The position numbers and the translations under genes were made by a program. A DNA stretch of 64,000 nt from Ornithodoros turicata. Lineage: Eukaryota > Arthropoda > Arachnida > Ixodida > Argasidae. This document shows, piece after piece, positions 1 to 11,199 of this stretch. Within the stretch, counting starts at the first letter, position 1, and every line of letters starts with the position of its first letter. The stretch spans positions 100,843,962 to 100,907,961 of the forward strand of contig NC_088202.1 in assembly GCF_037126465.1 (NCBI RefSeq), written 5' to 3'. The notes beneath the pieces are model-generated. The model had not been told where the DNA came from, did not search any database, and saw nothing but the letters and a program-made list of their open reading frames with translations.

Positions 1-184
1 GACGTTCACATGTGGATTTCTTGCGCCCAGTGGGTACAGGGCACCTCTTCCGCTTATCGTCTACCATCTCTATCTTGCGCTCGCATACACCAAAAGGGAG
101 TGACCTTTGAGGAAAGGGGAGTCAAGCAGTACAAGATGACCCCATGAGATGTGATGCTTTTCCGGAATAATGCCAACACACAAC

Positions 185-399
185 ATGCCACTGAGAGGGG
201 ACGTTGACACTTTTCCGGATAAGCGAATCGTAATGACCTAGGTCCTGGAAGATTGTTCCCCGTACTTGCTGTCCGGATACGGATAACGAATTCTGGATAA
301 CCGAGACAAAATCCAATGGTAGCAGTTTCGTTCCCGGTAATGTAGTCTGGATAACGAGTTTTCCGGATATCTGAACTCCGGATAAGTGAGACATGACTG
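185..399. mobile_element. Tigger/pogo-like MITE fragment
   Basis: The segment contains many TCCGGATAA-type words and ends in GGATAAGTGAGACATGACTG followed by TA. It resembles the terminal region of the complete element at 20343-21095, whose ends read CAGTCGACCCGCG then TTTATCCGGA. Only one end is recognisable, so it is probably truncated on the left. Pogo/Tigger membership is inferred from the TIR type and TA target. Confidence 0.45.
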
Positions 400-587
400 T
401 ACCTTGGCATGCGAACATAGATGGGTGGGTAAGGAGCTTTACTGAACCTTGTCACATTTTTGCCAAAGATAACGCATGAAACAGCAACAAGGTGCCTCTC
501 CCTGAGTGTTACAAAGAAATTTTGAAGCTTTAAAGGCGAGTCTTGGGTAGTATGCTGACTGTTTGTTTTGTTTTGTTTTGTTTGTTT

Positions 588-633
588 GATGATGATGATG
601 GTGGTGATGGTGATGATGATGATGATGATGATG
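588..633. repeat. (GAT/GGT)n microsatellite
   Basis: Imperfect trinucleotide array of GAT and GGT units inside the first intron. It could be the tail of an old retroposon, but no body is recognisable beside it. Confidence 0.8.
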
Positions 634-1052
634 CCTGTATGGATGTCACAGTAAAGCTGTTAGTTTTGTTACGTTAAGCCAGTGTTGTGCTTCAATTATT
701 CATGATGTCTCTTGGCTTGTGGTCTATCTATCTTCAGTGTTTATAGTGTCTAGTAGATGTGGCCACTTCTCTATATGTGCCCTGGAGGATGCGCAGCGTA
801 GCTCGCTAACCGTCGATCACCGGTGATCAAAGTTGTATGGGTGCGGTAAGGAAAGAGTTAAGACATAGCCTCCTGACACGCAATGGTGCTGGTGTGAGTC
901 CCATGACAGGTGCCTTTTCATAGAGTACTGTTCTTTTATGCCACTGCATAAATCGCAGTACACCTGGAGTTATTTTCACGGTAGTGTTTTTAAAGCATTT
1001 TACTATGTCACACCCGTTGTAATTATGTGTTTGAAAATAATTCTCATTGCAG

Positions 1053-1200
1053 GTTTATTACCCGCTTGTATTACTACCCAAGGAAAGTGATGTACGCTGC
1101 CACTCTGGCTCTCTTCGAGAGGCAGGTGTTCCCGTCTTACTACTTCTTCTTTGATGTCCTCCTCACGGTTCTCCTTCTTATGAACTTCTACTGGTTTGTT
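1053..1200 (+). CDS. CERS1: ceramide synthase 1, penultimate or earlier TLC-domain exon
   Basis: Internal exon encoding part of the TLC (TRAM-LAG1-CLN8) domain of ceramide synthase, the multipass ER enzyme that N-acylates sphingoid bases with acyl-CoA. The acceptor AG is at 1051-1052 and the donor GTGAGT starts at 1201. The first base completes a split codon; the frame then reads FITRLYYYPRKVMYA, followed by a hydrophobic membrane span ending MNFYWFV. The order RLY-P-KVLYA followed by FYFFFNALLLLLTLMNLYWF in vertebrate CERS1 matches closely. The exon is 148 bp. Upstream exons lie outside the window. Confidence in the family is high; CERS1 rather than another CERS is supported by the tail in the next exon. 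Confidence 0.85.
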
Positions 1201-1635
1201 GTGAGTATTGCTAGTGACCTACTTTTTTGAGGCAATAACTTAAGTTTGTGATGCTGCTGCATTTGAGCCCACTTGTAATGGTCCAACGTACACGCTTGCT
1301 TGTTGTGAACAGAGACAGCAAAGCATTGCACTTTCAGAACTGTCAAAAATGTGAGACAGACAGATAAGCTGCAAGAAGAATTGCTGTGACAACTACTGTC
1401 TGTGTACGATCCTAATACAGTACAATCCTGTTATTTTGAAATCTCTTAATTCGTACTTCGGGATTATTTGAAGTGACGCTTGGGTCTCGGCAAAGCCATG
1501 TGTTTCGATGAGGGGAAAGCACCTGGTAACTCTGAACTGCGGCACTGGCGAGACAAAACACTGGAACCACCACGAGGCAAAGCAAGGCGAAACACCGGCG
1601 CCGGCAAGATTGCAGTGCTGTGTATGTCTCCTGAC

Positions 1636-1785
1636 TACCGTAATTTCACGTGTATTAGCCGCGGCTTATGCGCAATTTTTTTTTTCCTCGTGGGCGCTCT
1701 GCGGCTTATCTCCTGACTATTTTTACCTGGCATTTTCCCCATACGCCGGTTTTAATGAAAAGGCGGACACTTTCTCAACAGCTTT
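1636..1785 (+). mobile_element. half copy of palindromic TA-flanked MITE
   Basis: Starts TACCGTAATTTCACGTGTAT followed by TAGCCGCGGCTTATG. It is colinear over about 140 bp with the reverse complement of the right end of the MITE at 6281-6814, sharing the segments around CTGACTATTTTTAC and TTTTCCCCATACGCCGG. Only one terminus is present. Lies in the CERS1 intron. Confidence 0.6.
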
Positions 1786-1937
1786 TTCGTGAAATACAAG
1801 CATAAAGGACTGGACTTCCGGCGCGTTTTATAATAATATGATAGCTGTTTTTCTCAATAGTTCAGTGTGTATTTTTACATACCTTTCGTGCTTTTTCATG
1901 TTTTGCTTCTAACTTGCGCTGCTCGGCTGCACCCTCA

Positions 1938-2095
1938 TGTGCAGTGCGGGTTCGCAGTTTTACCCGCACAACCTGCGGGTGTGAGTGCGGGTAGTTCTAT
2001 CGAAACTTGTGCGGGTATGGGTGCGGAATGAGAGACCTTGTCTGCAGGAGCGGTGTGGGTGTGGATCAAGATTTAAATACCCGCGCAGACCTCTA
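1938..2095. mobile_element. hAT-type MITE remnant with GTGCGGGT words
   Basis: GTGCGGGT and ACCCGCAC words recur through the segment, and it ends CCCGCGCAGACCTCTA. The reverse complement of that end, TAGAGGTCTGCGCGGG, resembles TAGAGCCCTGCACGGG of the hAT MITE at 26083-26814. The left end is not clear and no duplication could be established, so the hAT call rests on one TIR. Confidence 0.4.
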
Positions 2096-2480
2096 GTCAT
2101 GACTATGATCGTCATGTGCCATAGCTACAGAAAGAAATTGAGCATGGAAATTCTGCATTCTCATGAGGGGTTTTATCATGCATTCAGAATTTTGAGTGTG
2201 CCAAATGCGCAGTCAGACTAGCTCGATAATATTGACAGAAAAAGTTAATGGCAGAAAATTTTCTTTCGGGCTGCCTTTGATGCTTTAAACTTGACAAAAT
2301 TGGGTGGAAGCCTACCATGTCGATCCTAAGATGTATATTTGAATGTCAGTGAGGAATGCGACCTCAAAAAATCCCTCTTGCTTAAGTTCTCTAGTTCCTA
2401 CTCGTGCACAACCCATTCCAGTAATATGTTGTCTTTCATCATGTAAGCCCCAGCTTATGGAATGTTTTCTCTCTCAACAG

Positions 2481-2623
2481 CTGATTGTGCTGTTTGCGAT
2501 ACGAGTGCTGATAGGTGACATAAAAGAACTGGATGACACACGAGAATATGATGTTGCTGCAAAGCTGGACTGTAGCAAGAAGAAGAATGGAGCCATCAAA
2601 GGCAAAAATGCCTTGAATACAGT
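2481..2623 (+). CDS. CERS1: ceramide synthase 1, C-terminal exon
   Basis: Exon begins after CTCTCAACAG at 2480 and continues the frame of the 1053-1200 exon without a split codon. It encodes the last membrane span and the cytosolic tail: LIVLFAIRVLIGDIKEL, then DDTREYD, then a Lys-rich stretch with KKKNGAIKGKNAL. The vertebrate CERS1 tail has the same order, with HELKDLREYD and later NGLVKDK, which separates CERS1 from CERS2-6 tails. Reading on without splicing meets TGA at 2625-2627, so a protein ending here is possible. A GTGAGT donor overlaps that stop at 2624-2629, and joining to 4648 keeps the frame open. Both ends may be used. Confidence 0.85.
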
Positions 2624-2752
2624 GTGAGTTTCTGTTTGAAAAATGCAGTTATTCTTCATCATATCAGATATGACAAACCCACCTGGTTGCTGCACTTTTG
2701 ACGTCTCGTATAAGCATGTAAAGTTTTCAGTTTCTACATATTGGAACTTAAA

Positions 2753-3750
2753 GGAGTACAGAGGGGCTTCCAAAAATTTCTCGTCCAAAAAAGACGTCTG
2801 ATGAAAGTGTGTGTATCATTTTACTGAATGGCGCTAAAGGTTTTGATGTGTGCAATTTGTTTCCCAGAAAAAACTCATAAACATGGGTCCGCGCCTTCAC
2901 CCTTAACTAGCTACTTCAGGTATTACGAGGAGGAGAAGGTATGATGCCACGTCCCCGATGACGTTATAAGGAGAACTCGTTCTGGTTCGCCGGTCAGCGG
3001 GGGTCAGCGCCTTGTCTCTTTGCCGCCGTAAACCAGTTTTGCCAGTTCTATCAGAGAATTGGGGATAGAAGGAGCGGCCGAATCATTACCGAGCCCGGAG
3101 AAAGGCTTTTTCGGAGCCCCGAACAGCCGAGTAGCAGACGACAGAGGGGTAGCAGACATTTTTCTAGACCAGTCAGCGAGCGCTCTCCTTATAGTGTCAG
3201 CGCGAGGCTCCAGGCAGATCACAGGCTCACTGCTCTTCACCGCCGTTGCGCACGGTCGCTTTTTGCGGCGTACTTTAAATTCAATTTCTGCGATAATTAT
3301 GACACTGTGGTGTGAATTACTTCACATGGTGCATCTTACTGGCATACCTAACAGTTTTATAGGAAGAAAACAGGGTGTTATAAATAGGGCCTGACTTTTT
3401 AGGGTTAAACCCGTATCCGCCCGATATTTACCCCCCGAACGAAATCTGTAAAATTCGGGTTTAACCCGAATCTACCCGAAAACATCCGGGTCGCGTGGCA
3501 CACTCATAAGCGTGCATTAAAATAAAGTTTGATAACATTGCTAAACATTAGTTCCATGTTAAGACAAATTTTTATTAAACAAAAAAAAATCACCCGAATA
3601 CACCCGAATTCCTGACGACAGAATATGCCGTAACGGGATTTAGCCCGAATTTTCAAATAAAAAATATCACCCGATATTTACCCCCCGAATTTGGCCAAAA
3701 ATAAAACCCGAAAAAGTCAGGCCCTAGTTATAAATGACTTTTGTGCTGCT
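2753..3750. mobile_element. TTAA-flanked MITE (piggyBac-type), copy 1
   Basis: Flanked by TTAA at 2749-2752 and 3751-3754. The ends AGGAGTACAGA and TCTGTGCTACT-like (here TTGTGCTGCT) form a short inverted pair. After removing the nested hAT insert and its duplication the element is about 648 bp. It aligns along its length with the copy at 35221-35863, including TTTTGATGTGTGCAATTTGT and GAATTGGGGATAGAAGGAGC. No coding capacity. Piggybac superfamily is inferred from the TTAA target. Confidence 0.7.
3385..3726. mobile_element. hAT MITE nested in TTAA MITE
   Basis: 342-bp element with terminal inverted repeat TAGGGCCTGACTTTTT at both ends and a perfect 8-bp duplication GTTATAAA at 3377-3384 and 3727-3734. 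The interior carries palindromic CGGGTTTAACCCG and CACCCGAATA words near both ends. The paralogous MITE at 35221-35863 has an uninterrupted site, which confirms the borders. An 8-bp duplication with a TAGGG start is typical of hAT. Confidence 0.85.
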
Positions 3751-4647
3751 TTAAAACTAAGGTTTCTGACGTGCAGTTTTACAAGTGAGGGCGAGAAAAC
3801 AAAAATTCTCGGTATGTCTAGACTAACAAAAAATGTGAATGAGAGCTTGCCTTTTATGGGCACATCTTTCTTGCATTGCATTTATAAGACTTCATTGAAG
3901 AGACTTCTGCTGGTCTTCAATCAGACTTCCGAGCAGTTTCTTGCACGTGTAGTGACGGCTTATTCTGTCACAGGGGTATCGCAACCTTTTTGGCCAGCTA
4001 TCCTGAGAGCCTATCCTGAGATACACCTTAATCACTCACCATGAGAAATTTCTGTCCAATCTTGAGTATTTTTGGCTTATAAGAAAGTAAATCCAACGTT
4101 GTCATTGCAATAGTAACAAAGTAAAAGGTGAAATAACGATGTCGCTTTACTGTGTAACAATATGTTACACATTTTTCGTATTGCACGGGATCAGGTGCTC
4201 ATATAGTAGATGTCTGTTAACTTGAGGCCAGTTAATTTGGTTTTTTCGTGTATTTCAATTGCATTCGAAGGTTCTGGTGAGCTCCATACATTTTTATGGA
4301 CCGAAAGCTAGTTAACTCTAGTGTAGAAGCAAGTCGCCACCCAGCTGCTCAACCTGAGCGTTAACCTGAGTGCATAAACATTGTTGTCAGCGTAAACTTG
4401 GTCAGGGGCATATTGTGCCCATGGGCCAGGGCTCCTACATTGTGTATTGTCATTCAGCCAAGTGACAAATCCCAAAGGCTCTTAATGACTGTTTGAAAAA
4501 TGTGTGTAATGGCTTGTGAAGCCGAGGGCCCACGGAATGCAGACTTCATGCCTCAAGCGCTCGAGTTTAAACTAAGCCTAACGAAAAAATAGACAAACAA
4601 ATAAATAAAATAAATACGGAAAAGCTGAAATCTTATATCTCCTGCAG

Positions 4648-4759
4648 GGCTTCTTCCATTGAGCAGAATGGAAATGGATGGCAGAATGGAACCGTCGTGC
4701 ATCACAAGACCACTCACAAGGAAGTGGGAACACTAAGGGAGCGCCTTGTGCATGCCTGA
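4648..4759 (+). CDS. CERS1: ceramide synthase 1, probable last coding exon
   Basis: A candidate acceptor, TATATCTCCTGCAG, ends at 4647. Joined to the donor at 2624, it finishes the split Val codon and gives an open frame of 37 residues, starting ASSIEQNGNGWQNG and ending LRERLVHA, then TGA at 4757-4759. The frame would be open by chance for this length only occasionally, and the hydrophilic composition suits a cytosolic CERS tail. No homologue of this piece is recognised, so it is an alternative or extended C terminus. Transcript data would settle it. The sequence after the stop opens with a CTG repeat. Confidence 0.55.
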
Positions 4760-4783
4760 AGCTCATCATCATCTGCTGTCTCC

Positions 4784-4807
4784 GCTGCTGCTGCTGCTGC
4801 TGCTGCT
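4784..4807 (+). repeat. (CTG)n microsatellite
   Basis: About eight CTG units just after the proposed CERS1 stop codon, inside the presumed 3' UTR. Confidence 0.85.
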
Positions 4808-6280
4808 AGTCACGGTAACTGTTGCCGTGGTAACTGTCCCGTGGTTGCACTTTGCCTGAAACGTGCATACTGTGCTTCAGATGCTCCAGGTCGTCAGCTG
4901 GACAATATCTGCTTCTTCTTTGGCTTCCAATAGTTGCACACTCAGTGCCCTTTGTGCATTATTCTGATGCACAGATCACCCTACAGCAAGGTGTGTGTGT
5001 GTGTGTTCCTTTTCATTGTAGCTTCATGGCAAGACAGTGTTGAAAAGCAAATTGCTATCATTGATAATGGAGGAAAATCACTTGAAATAGTCTGTGGGGA
5101 CACTGGGTTTCGAGGTTAGTGTGAAAAACTCTTCTCTCTGAAACATGGTAGTATAAACTATTTTAAAAAGAATATGGATGTACCATTCAAAATGTACAGA
5201 ACACATTTGAGTCTGCAAGCTTGAGTGTGTGATTAGAAACAATCATGTGCAGAGCCTCTCGAACTTCCTGAAAAAAAAAAAAATAAATAAAAAATGGTTT
5301 CCATGGAAGCTGAGCAAAGTAGCAAACATTTGCCTACAGTATGTAGGCTCAAAGTCGAGTAGCAAAATTGACTTTATCCACAGGGTTATTAATGCAGGAA
5401 ATAGGACCAAAACCTTTAACCTTTGGCACAGTTTCTGAAAACTCGTTGGTTGATATCAGTAGTAGCAAGGCCTTTTGGTTCTTAACGTTTCTTATGTTAT
5501 GTGAATTTTTAACGTTGTAGTGTGTGCATGTCATTGGGTGGTTCAATCAGGGTGGATGGGGCAGAGATGAAGTATTGGGGTTTTGGAAATGCTAGAAAAA
5601 GCTTAAATGGAAATCTTTATGGGAGGAAGGTGGTGTGCTCCTATGTCTTTGTCTGGACCTGCCTGTGGCACATGTATGGTAGTTGTCATGGAGACAGCAT
5701 CATACCATGGCCACAAAAACATTTACTATTTGACTCCTTTTTATACCATGTGGTCTGTAGTGATGGTTGTATTAAGCAAATATGTTTGCAAGGGTGTCAT
5801 CGCTTGAAATATTGCAAAATGTGGCATCAGCCAACCAAGAGTTATGGCATGTATTCTTGAGCAGCGAGTCACAACATAACACCTTTTATTAGTCACTGAT
5901 GTAAGATGATGCAGTTTGTCTGTGTATAAAGTGAAATTCCATACAGTGATCAATTTACGTGTCAGCGTTTTAGCAACTCTGTGAATTACACTACCATTTA
6001 CCCCCGCAACGAAACTACTACACTGGTGGTCCCGGCAGCATCAAAGTCCAATAATAATGCTATCGTGTATCTCTTAAGTATTTCAAAACCTAGTGCAGAT
6101 TGCTGAGAAACCATTACCACTACTGCATTTTTATTGTCGTCTCCATGCTGAGCACGTTGATACACATAAGAAGTGACAGAGTTAATTCAGAAGCACTGCA
6201 AGATTGGAATGTTGCAGTTGTCCAAAAAGCCAGGCAACGGAGAGTCCCGCTGCTGTCTGGCCTTTTCGACGACTGGCATA

Positions 6281-6814
6281 CCGTAATTTCATGTGTATAA
6301 GCCGCACCGCAGATAATCCGCAGGACCCGTTTTTAGGAACGTTTGGAAACTTTTCAGGCAGATAAGCCACATTCACAAATAAGCCGCGACTAATTTGTGC
6401 GACAAAGGAGGCCATAGAGAAGACCTGTGGTCCATACTCCGAGGTCTGCACGGTGTACAACAAAGGAGATCAGTTCTAGTGTTCTACCAAGAAAGGATTG
6501 TGCCCTTGTTGTGGGTTTTTCATGCATCAACGGGTCAGTGGCCTTCCAGAAGACAGGAATCACTGTCACCACTTTCGTTAAATCTTCTTGTGAGAAGGCA
6601 CCTGGAAGGTCAGTCTACTCGAATGTGGATGTGCCCCTGTTACGCATTGTTCGTGCATTGGTAGGGCGGTGCTGTTCCAGAGACACTGTCGGCCCTTTGG
6701 TTGAAACCGGCATATGGGGAAAATACTGTGGAAAAATAGTCATCAGATAAGCTGCAGAGCATCCGTGAGAGAAAATCTGCGCATAAGCTGCGGCTAATAC
6801 GCGTGAAATTACGA
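6281..6814. mobile_element. palindromic TA-flanked MITE
   Basis: Bounded by TA on both sides. The left end CCGTAATTTCATGTGTATAA and the reverse complement of the right end CGTAATTTCACGCGTATTAG match for about 27 bp, continuing into AGCCGC. The element is 534 bp with no coding capacity; a half copy lies at 1636-1785 in the same orientation as its right end. TA duplication suggests a Tc1/mariner-related mobiliser, but this is inference. Confidence 0.65.
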
Positions 6815-9800
6815 TACTTCGGTCTTTCAGTGTCCGTAGGCATTGGAGGAATTGTGTTGTCTGCTTGTGTGCCAGCCTCAGCTCTGTTACCTACCATAAC
6901 CTTAAAGTGTCCTGCGTAAAAAATTGTTGCTCAGTGTATGCAATGCGAGATTAAATGCTGATGGAAGCGTCTATCCAGTGTAACTTGCAAAATCTTCAAG
7001 GTTTGCATGATGCTCCAGCTGCTTGAACTGCTGCAAACATAGCTGCTTTCATTCGTGCTTGGCAATCAGCTTTGTGCCGTTTAAGACGTGCACAAGCATA
7101 TGTGTACTGGAATGTGCGAACCTGCCTGTTTTATGTGTCTGTATTAGTACACCATATGTGGACGTCCTTATTGCAGTCATGTTTCAGGAGAGAGGATGTG
7201 GCAGTTTCATGGCAATAAGAGTAAAGTTCAAGAGCTGTGCTTCTAATAACACTAATAGCATTAATTCAGTTTTTTTTTTTTTGCTCATGAGTAAGTCTAC
7301 AAGTCTGTCCTCTATATGGTATTTATTCAGCAGGTGTCTAAAAATTCTGATGGTATGCATTGGAATCCTTTTTGTTGCATCCCATTAACGTGAAAACCTG
7401 ACTGACATAAGATGACGCTCTTCAGTTGAGGAACCCCTTCTAGTTGGTGTAGTGCCATTATGTAAGGCAGCTTCAAAAGTCGACAAAAAAAAAAAAAGAA
7501 AATGAGAAAAAGTGTGCGAAGGAGCAAGTCATTTAGAAATTTAAAATGCTTGGCAAAAAAAACTTTTCCTACCAAACTGAGGGACAAAACAAAAGGCTGT
7601 TGTTTGCCCTTTAGAGGAGGATGTATTGAGAAAGAGAGATTACCTGTTCCTGTTTGCTGATATCACACTGTGCAGGTCGCTGCACACTGTAATTTATACA
7701 AAGTCAAGTAAGTTGTGTACTGTAACCATTTATTTCTTGACCAAGACTATCCTGTGTTATGCCATAAACCTGCAGGCATGCATAAAAACAGACACCTCTG
7801 TTGCAAACGCTTGGGTGGCACCACGGGGCAGAAGTGCAGCAGCAACGAAGTTTAATTCACAAGACGAAGAGAAAGGGATCTTCGTAGGAAGAAAAAACAA
7901 CAAAAAAAGAAACAACAAATTATGCAACACTTAGTGAATATGTGATTGCATGCAATCAGTACACTCGCTATGCTGACTGTGCATTACGTCACTCAGATAT
8001 CGATAAGCTGAGATATTGATATTTGTTTTAAGTGTAGCCATCTTGAAATAGTTTCAGAGTTTCCAGAGAGATGTGCAGTTGTAATATACCAAATGTACAT
8101 TTTGTGAAATCAAGTTTCTTTGTTTATTGCATTTGTAAACAGTGTTCTCTATATACACACACACACACACCCTAGGGCAGGTTGCCAGTGCCGGAATTTT
8201 CAAATTAAAGTGGTTTCAAAAATAGCATAATTGAAAAGAATCGCATACTTTCACCATTTGTTGACAAAACATGTTGTGCAGAACTCCCTGCATCATTCCT
8301 CATGGAATGAACCATAATGCCATGGCACATAAAAAGATTAGGACACTAATTAACACTTGTATGCAAGTTAGATCCTTAGTGGAACTTACTGCACAAAATT
8401 ATCAGAAGGAAAATGTTGGTACTACAGATGCTAGAACTTTGAGATGTATTGCCTTGGCTTTGAGATATGGCAACTAGGCTCTTTGGGGATAATATTGCTT
8501 GTACACTTGTTTAACTGGAGAAGGGCATATTTAATTTTTTTCTTCTATGTGTTGAACCTAATTTTTTACTCAAGTATACTCAAAATCAATCAGGTGGCCG
8601 CATCTTTGTAGGCAGTCTTGTTGGGCCACATGCATGTGTGTTGGAATAATGCTGGAGAGGTGAAGCAGATGCATGATGTGGAAGGAACAAATGACCAATT
8701 CATTTTCTGCTTCTTTTGATGTGATTTCTGAATGTTCTGAGAATAGAACTTTAACACAGCAGGTTATTGTATTTCAAGCTTTTATATCCCTGCATTTAGA
8801 CACATTAGGAAATTTATAATACATTTCGGTTACTTTGACCAACATTTTCTATTTTTAGAAGTTTTATCTCAATTAGTGTTGATTAGTATGCTTTGTTGGT
8901 TAGCCTTCTAACTTTTTGTGTTTATATGACACGGGTTGTACCCCAAGGATCATCAACAAAATGTTTGAATGCATATCACTTTTTCCTAGATATAACAACA
9001 TTAAATTACTTTTAGTTTCCAACTGTTTGCAGCTTGCTTTTTGGAATTTATTCCCTTTGTCAGTTGAACAATGTAACCAAATGAGACATGATCTTGGCAA
9101 TGCTTCAGAAGGGCACAGAAAGCACTATTGCACTTGGTTAAAATTGTCTCCTGTAAGATGTGCACTTAAATGATGAGAGTTGTGGGTTGATTGAAAGCTG
9201 TGAAAGCTACGTCAGTATTAAGACATCCTTCCCAGGGCTTCTTCCTCTTGACAGGTCTCTTTTAGTGATATAGACTAAACTTATTTGCTTTTTTCTTTTG
9301 GGCACAGAATACACTGAGTGCCTCATCAGTGGACTTTTATAGGACAGGCATGTTGCAATTGAAATAAATCTACACTGGCAAATAAGCATGGAACCATACC
9401 TTATGGACTCTTATGGACCACATTACTAGAGAACTAGATGAAGAATTCATGTTATACAGTGACAGTATTTCCAACCAGAGAGCAACAATAATATATGCTT
9501 TAGTTAGCCTGCATGCAAAGATGCCTGGAAATGACTGCATGGGCTGTAGTGTTTTGTGCTTGAGTATGTCAGCGTGATTGTGACATATTGCAATGCTTTA
9601 GATTCTGTATGGTGCACATTTGCCTGTTGGTGAATAACTAATTTTTTTTTCAATATTTATTTGATAACATCCTATTTTGTAACAGTTCAACACATTTGTT
9701 AGATATGGTGCCGATGGAGTAACTTGGTTCCGTAAGAGCCAAGAGTGACAAGAACAGTTGTGTCCGCTTCTTTCGAGGCCAGACATATGGCCAGAAATTC

Positions 9801-10777
9801 GAACAATGCTCCCCTAATGATGCAACACTTATTTTCTCAAGCTCAATAAAGTCCTCACTAAAAGTAATCAAGTATGATATAAACTCTGAGCAAAGTCCTC
9901 CCTTTTTTTCCTCTGATGGAAGAGATATCTTGATGCAGAGCATATTTCTTTGTGTTTCTGATGTACTTTTTGTTTTCTGGTTATGGTATATCAAGAATCT
10001 CTGCATGTTTTATATTTTTAATATCATACTTAATTAAAGGATGTGTGACTTAAAACTGGCATTTATAAAATCTGCTTCATGATTTTATGTCACATAAGAC
10101 AGGGGTCCTACTGACCTTGTGGATTCCTATTTTGATATATTTTGAAACCTTTCATATGTGATGCTAATTGGTAGTGGAACCATAGTTTTGACTCAGTAGT
10201 TCTTGCATCAAAAAGGCTGCATTTAAAGATAAAAATTGTAATGTTTATCCATACAAATATCCCATAAACCTTAAGACATTGATGAAGAACTTCGTTGTAT
10301 GTTATCACACCATTGTGAGCACTGTCACTGTAAACTTCTATACATGTGTGCATGAATAATATGGAAAAATTTTGTCTTTCACATTGTACACATTTTTATC
10401 TGGTCGTCGCATGTGGGGCTTATGAAATACTGAATTTTTGTAGTCTCAATAATTCATTTCAAGTCTATTAAATTACTGTGCTTGTACCGCCCTTTTATTC
10501 ACTATATCTATTATGTGAACCTTTTTGGGTTGTCGATGAAACAAAAATGTTTGCACTTTTTCCAAAATTACAAAGATTTTGCACATCTGACTCTCAAAAA
10601 TTCTGATTTTATCTGTTTGTCAAGGATATTTTTGTGACAGAGAATGTACCCTTGTGAGGATCACTCGCTAGCTATATCTAGCTATATTTGGGCCATCATA
10701 TCGTGAACTGATGCATATGTGACAGAAGAGGGCAAAAAATTGAAACCCATTGGAGTAAGGTCGAGAGAGACCAAAAA

Positions 10778-11199
10778 AGAAAATCTCAACAATGTCAAAA
10801 TATATATATATATATATATATATAATGAAGGGAAAAAAAGCTTATAATACACTGGCTTGCACTGTGGCATTGAGGAGTGCTCAGTCACCCTCCCAGGTGC
10901 ATATCGCTCGCTGAGTGACCCCAGGTTTGCCAATTCCGAACGATGCGCAGCTACCCAGAGCTGACGAGCCGCAAACACGGCGAAACACGTGTTCTCTGGT
11001 GCTGTCGCATCGTTCCATGAGTATCTGTTTCTCTGCGTGCAGCCATAGAAGCCACCTTAATCTGTAATTTTGAATTTCAAACACGTCTAGTGTCATTTAC
11101 TTGTTTCTTTAATGGCTTTTTTCCCCAGATTATATATATATATATATATATATATGACAACAATATATATATATATATATTGACATTGTTGAGATTTTC
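10778..11199. repeat. inverted repeat with (TA)n arms
   Basis: GAAAATCTCAACAATGTCAA followed by a TA array at the left is repeated inverted at about 11160-11199 after two TA arrays. The loop of about 300 bp is GC-richer than its surroundings and carries no recognised gene. This could be a small TIR element whose target or tail is TA-rich. Confidence 0.5.

Larger units (their letters stand above)
1..1052 (+). other. intron of CERS1, upstream part
   Basis: The stretch before the first coding exon has no exon-like reading frame. It holds a Tigger-like fragment (about 185-399) and a GAT/GGT trinucleotide microsatellite near 588-633. It ends in the acceptor used by the exon at 1053. Open frames here are short and repeat-derived. 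Confidence 0.6.

Noticed and set aside
54..455. 133-codon minus-strand gene at the left edge
   Set aside because: It overlaps a Tigger-like repeat rich in TCCGGATAA words and shows no domain.
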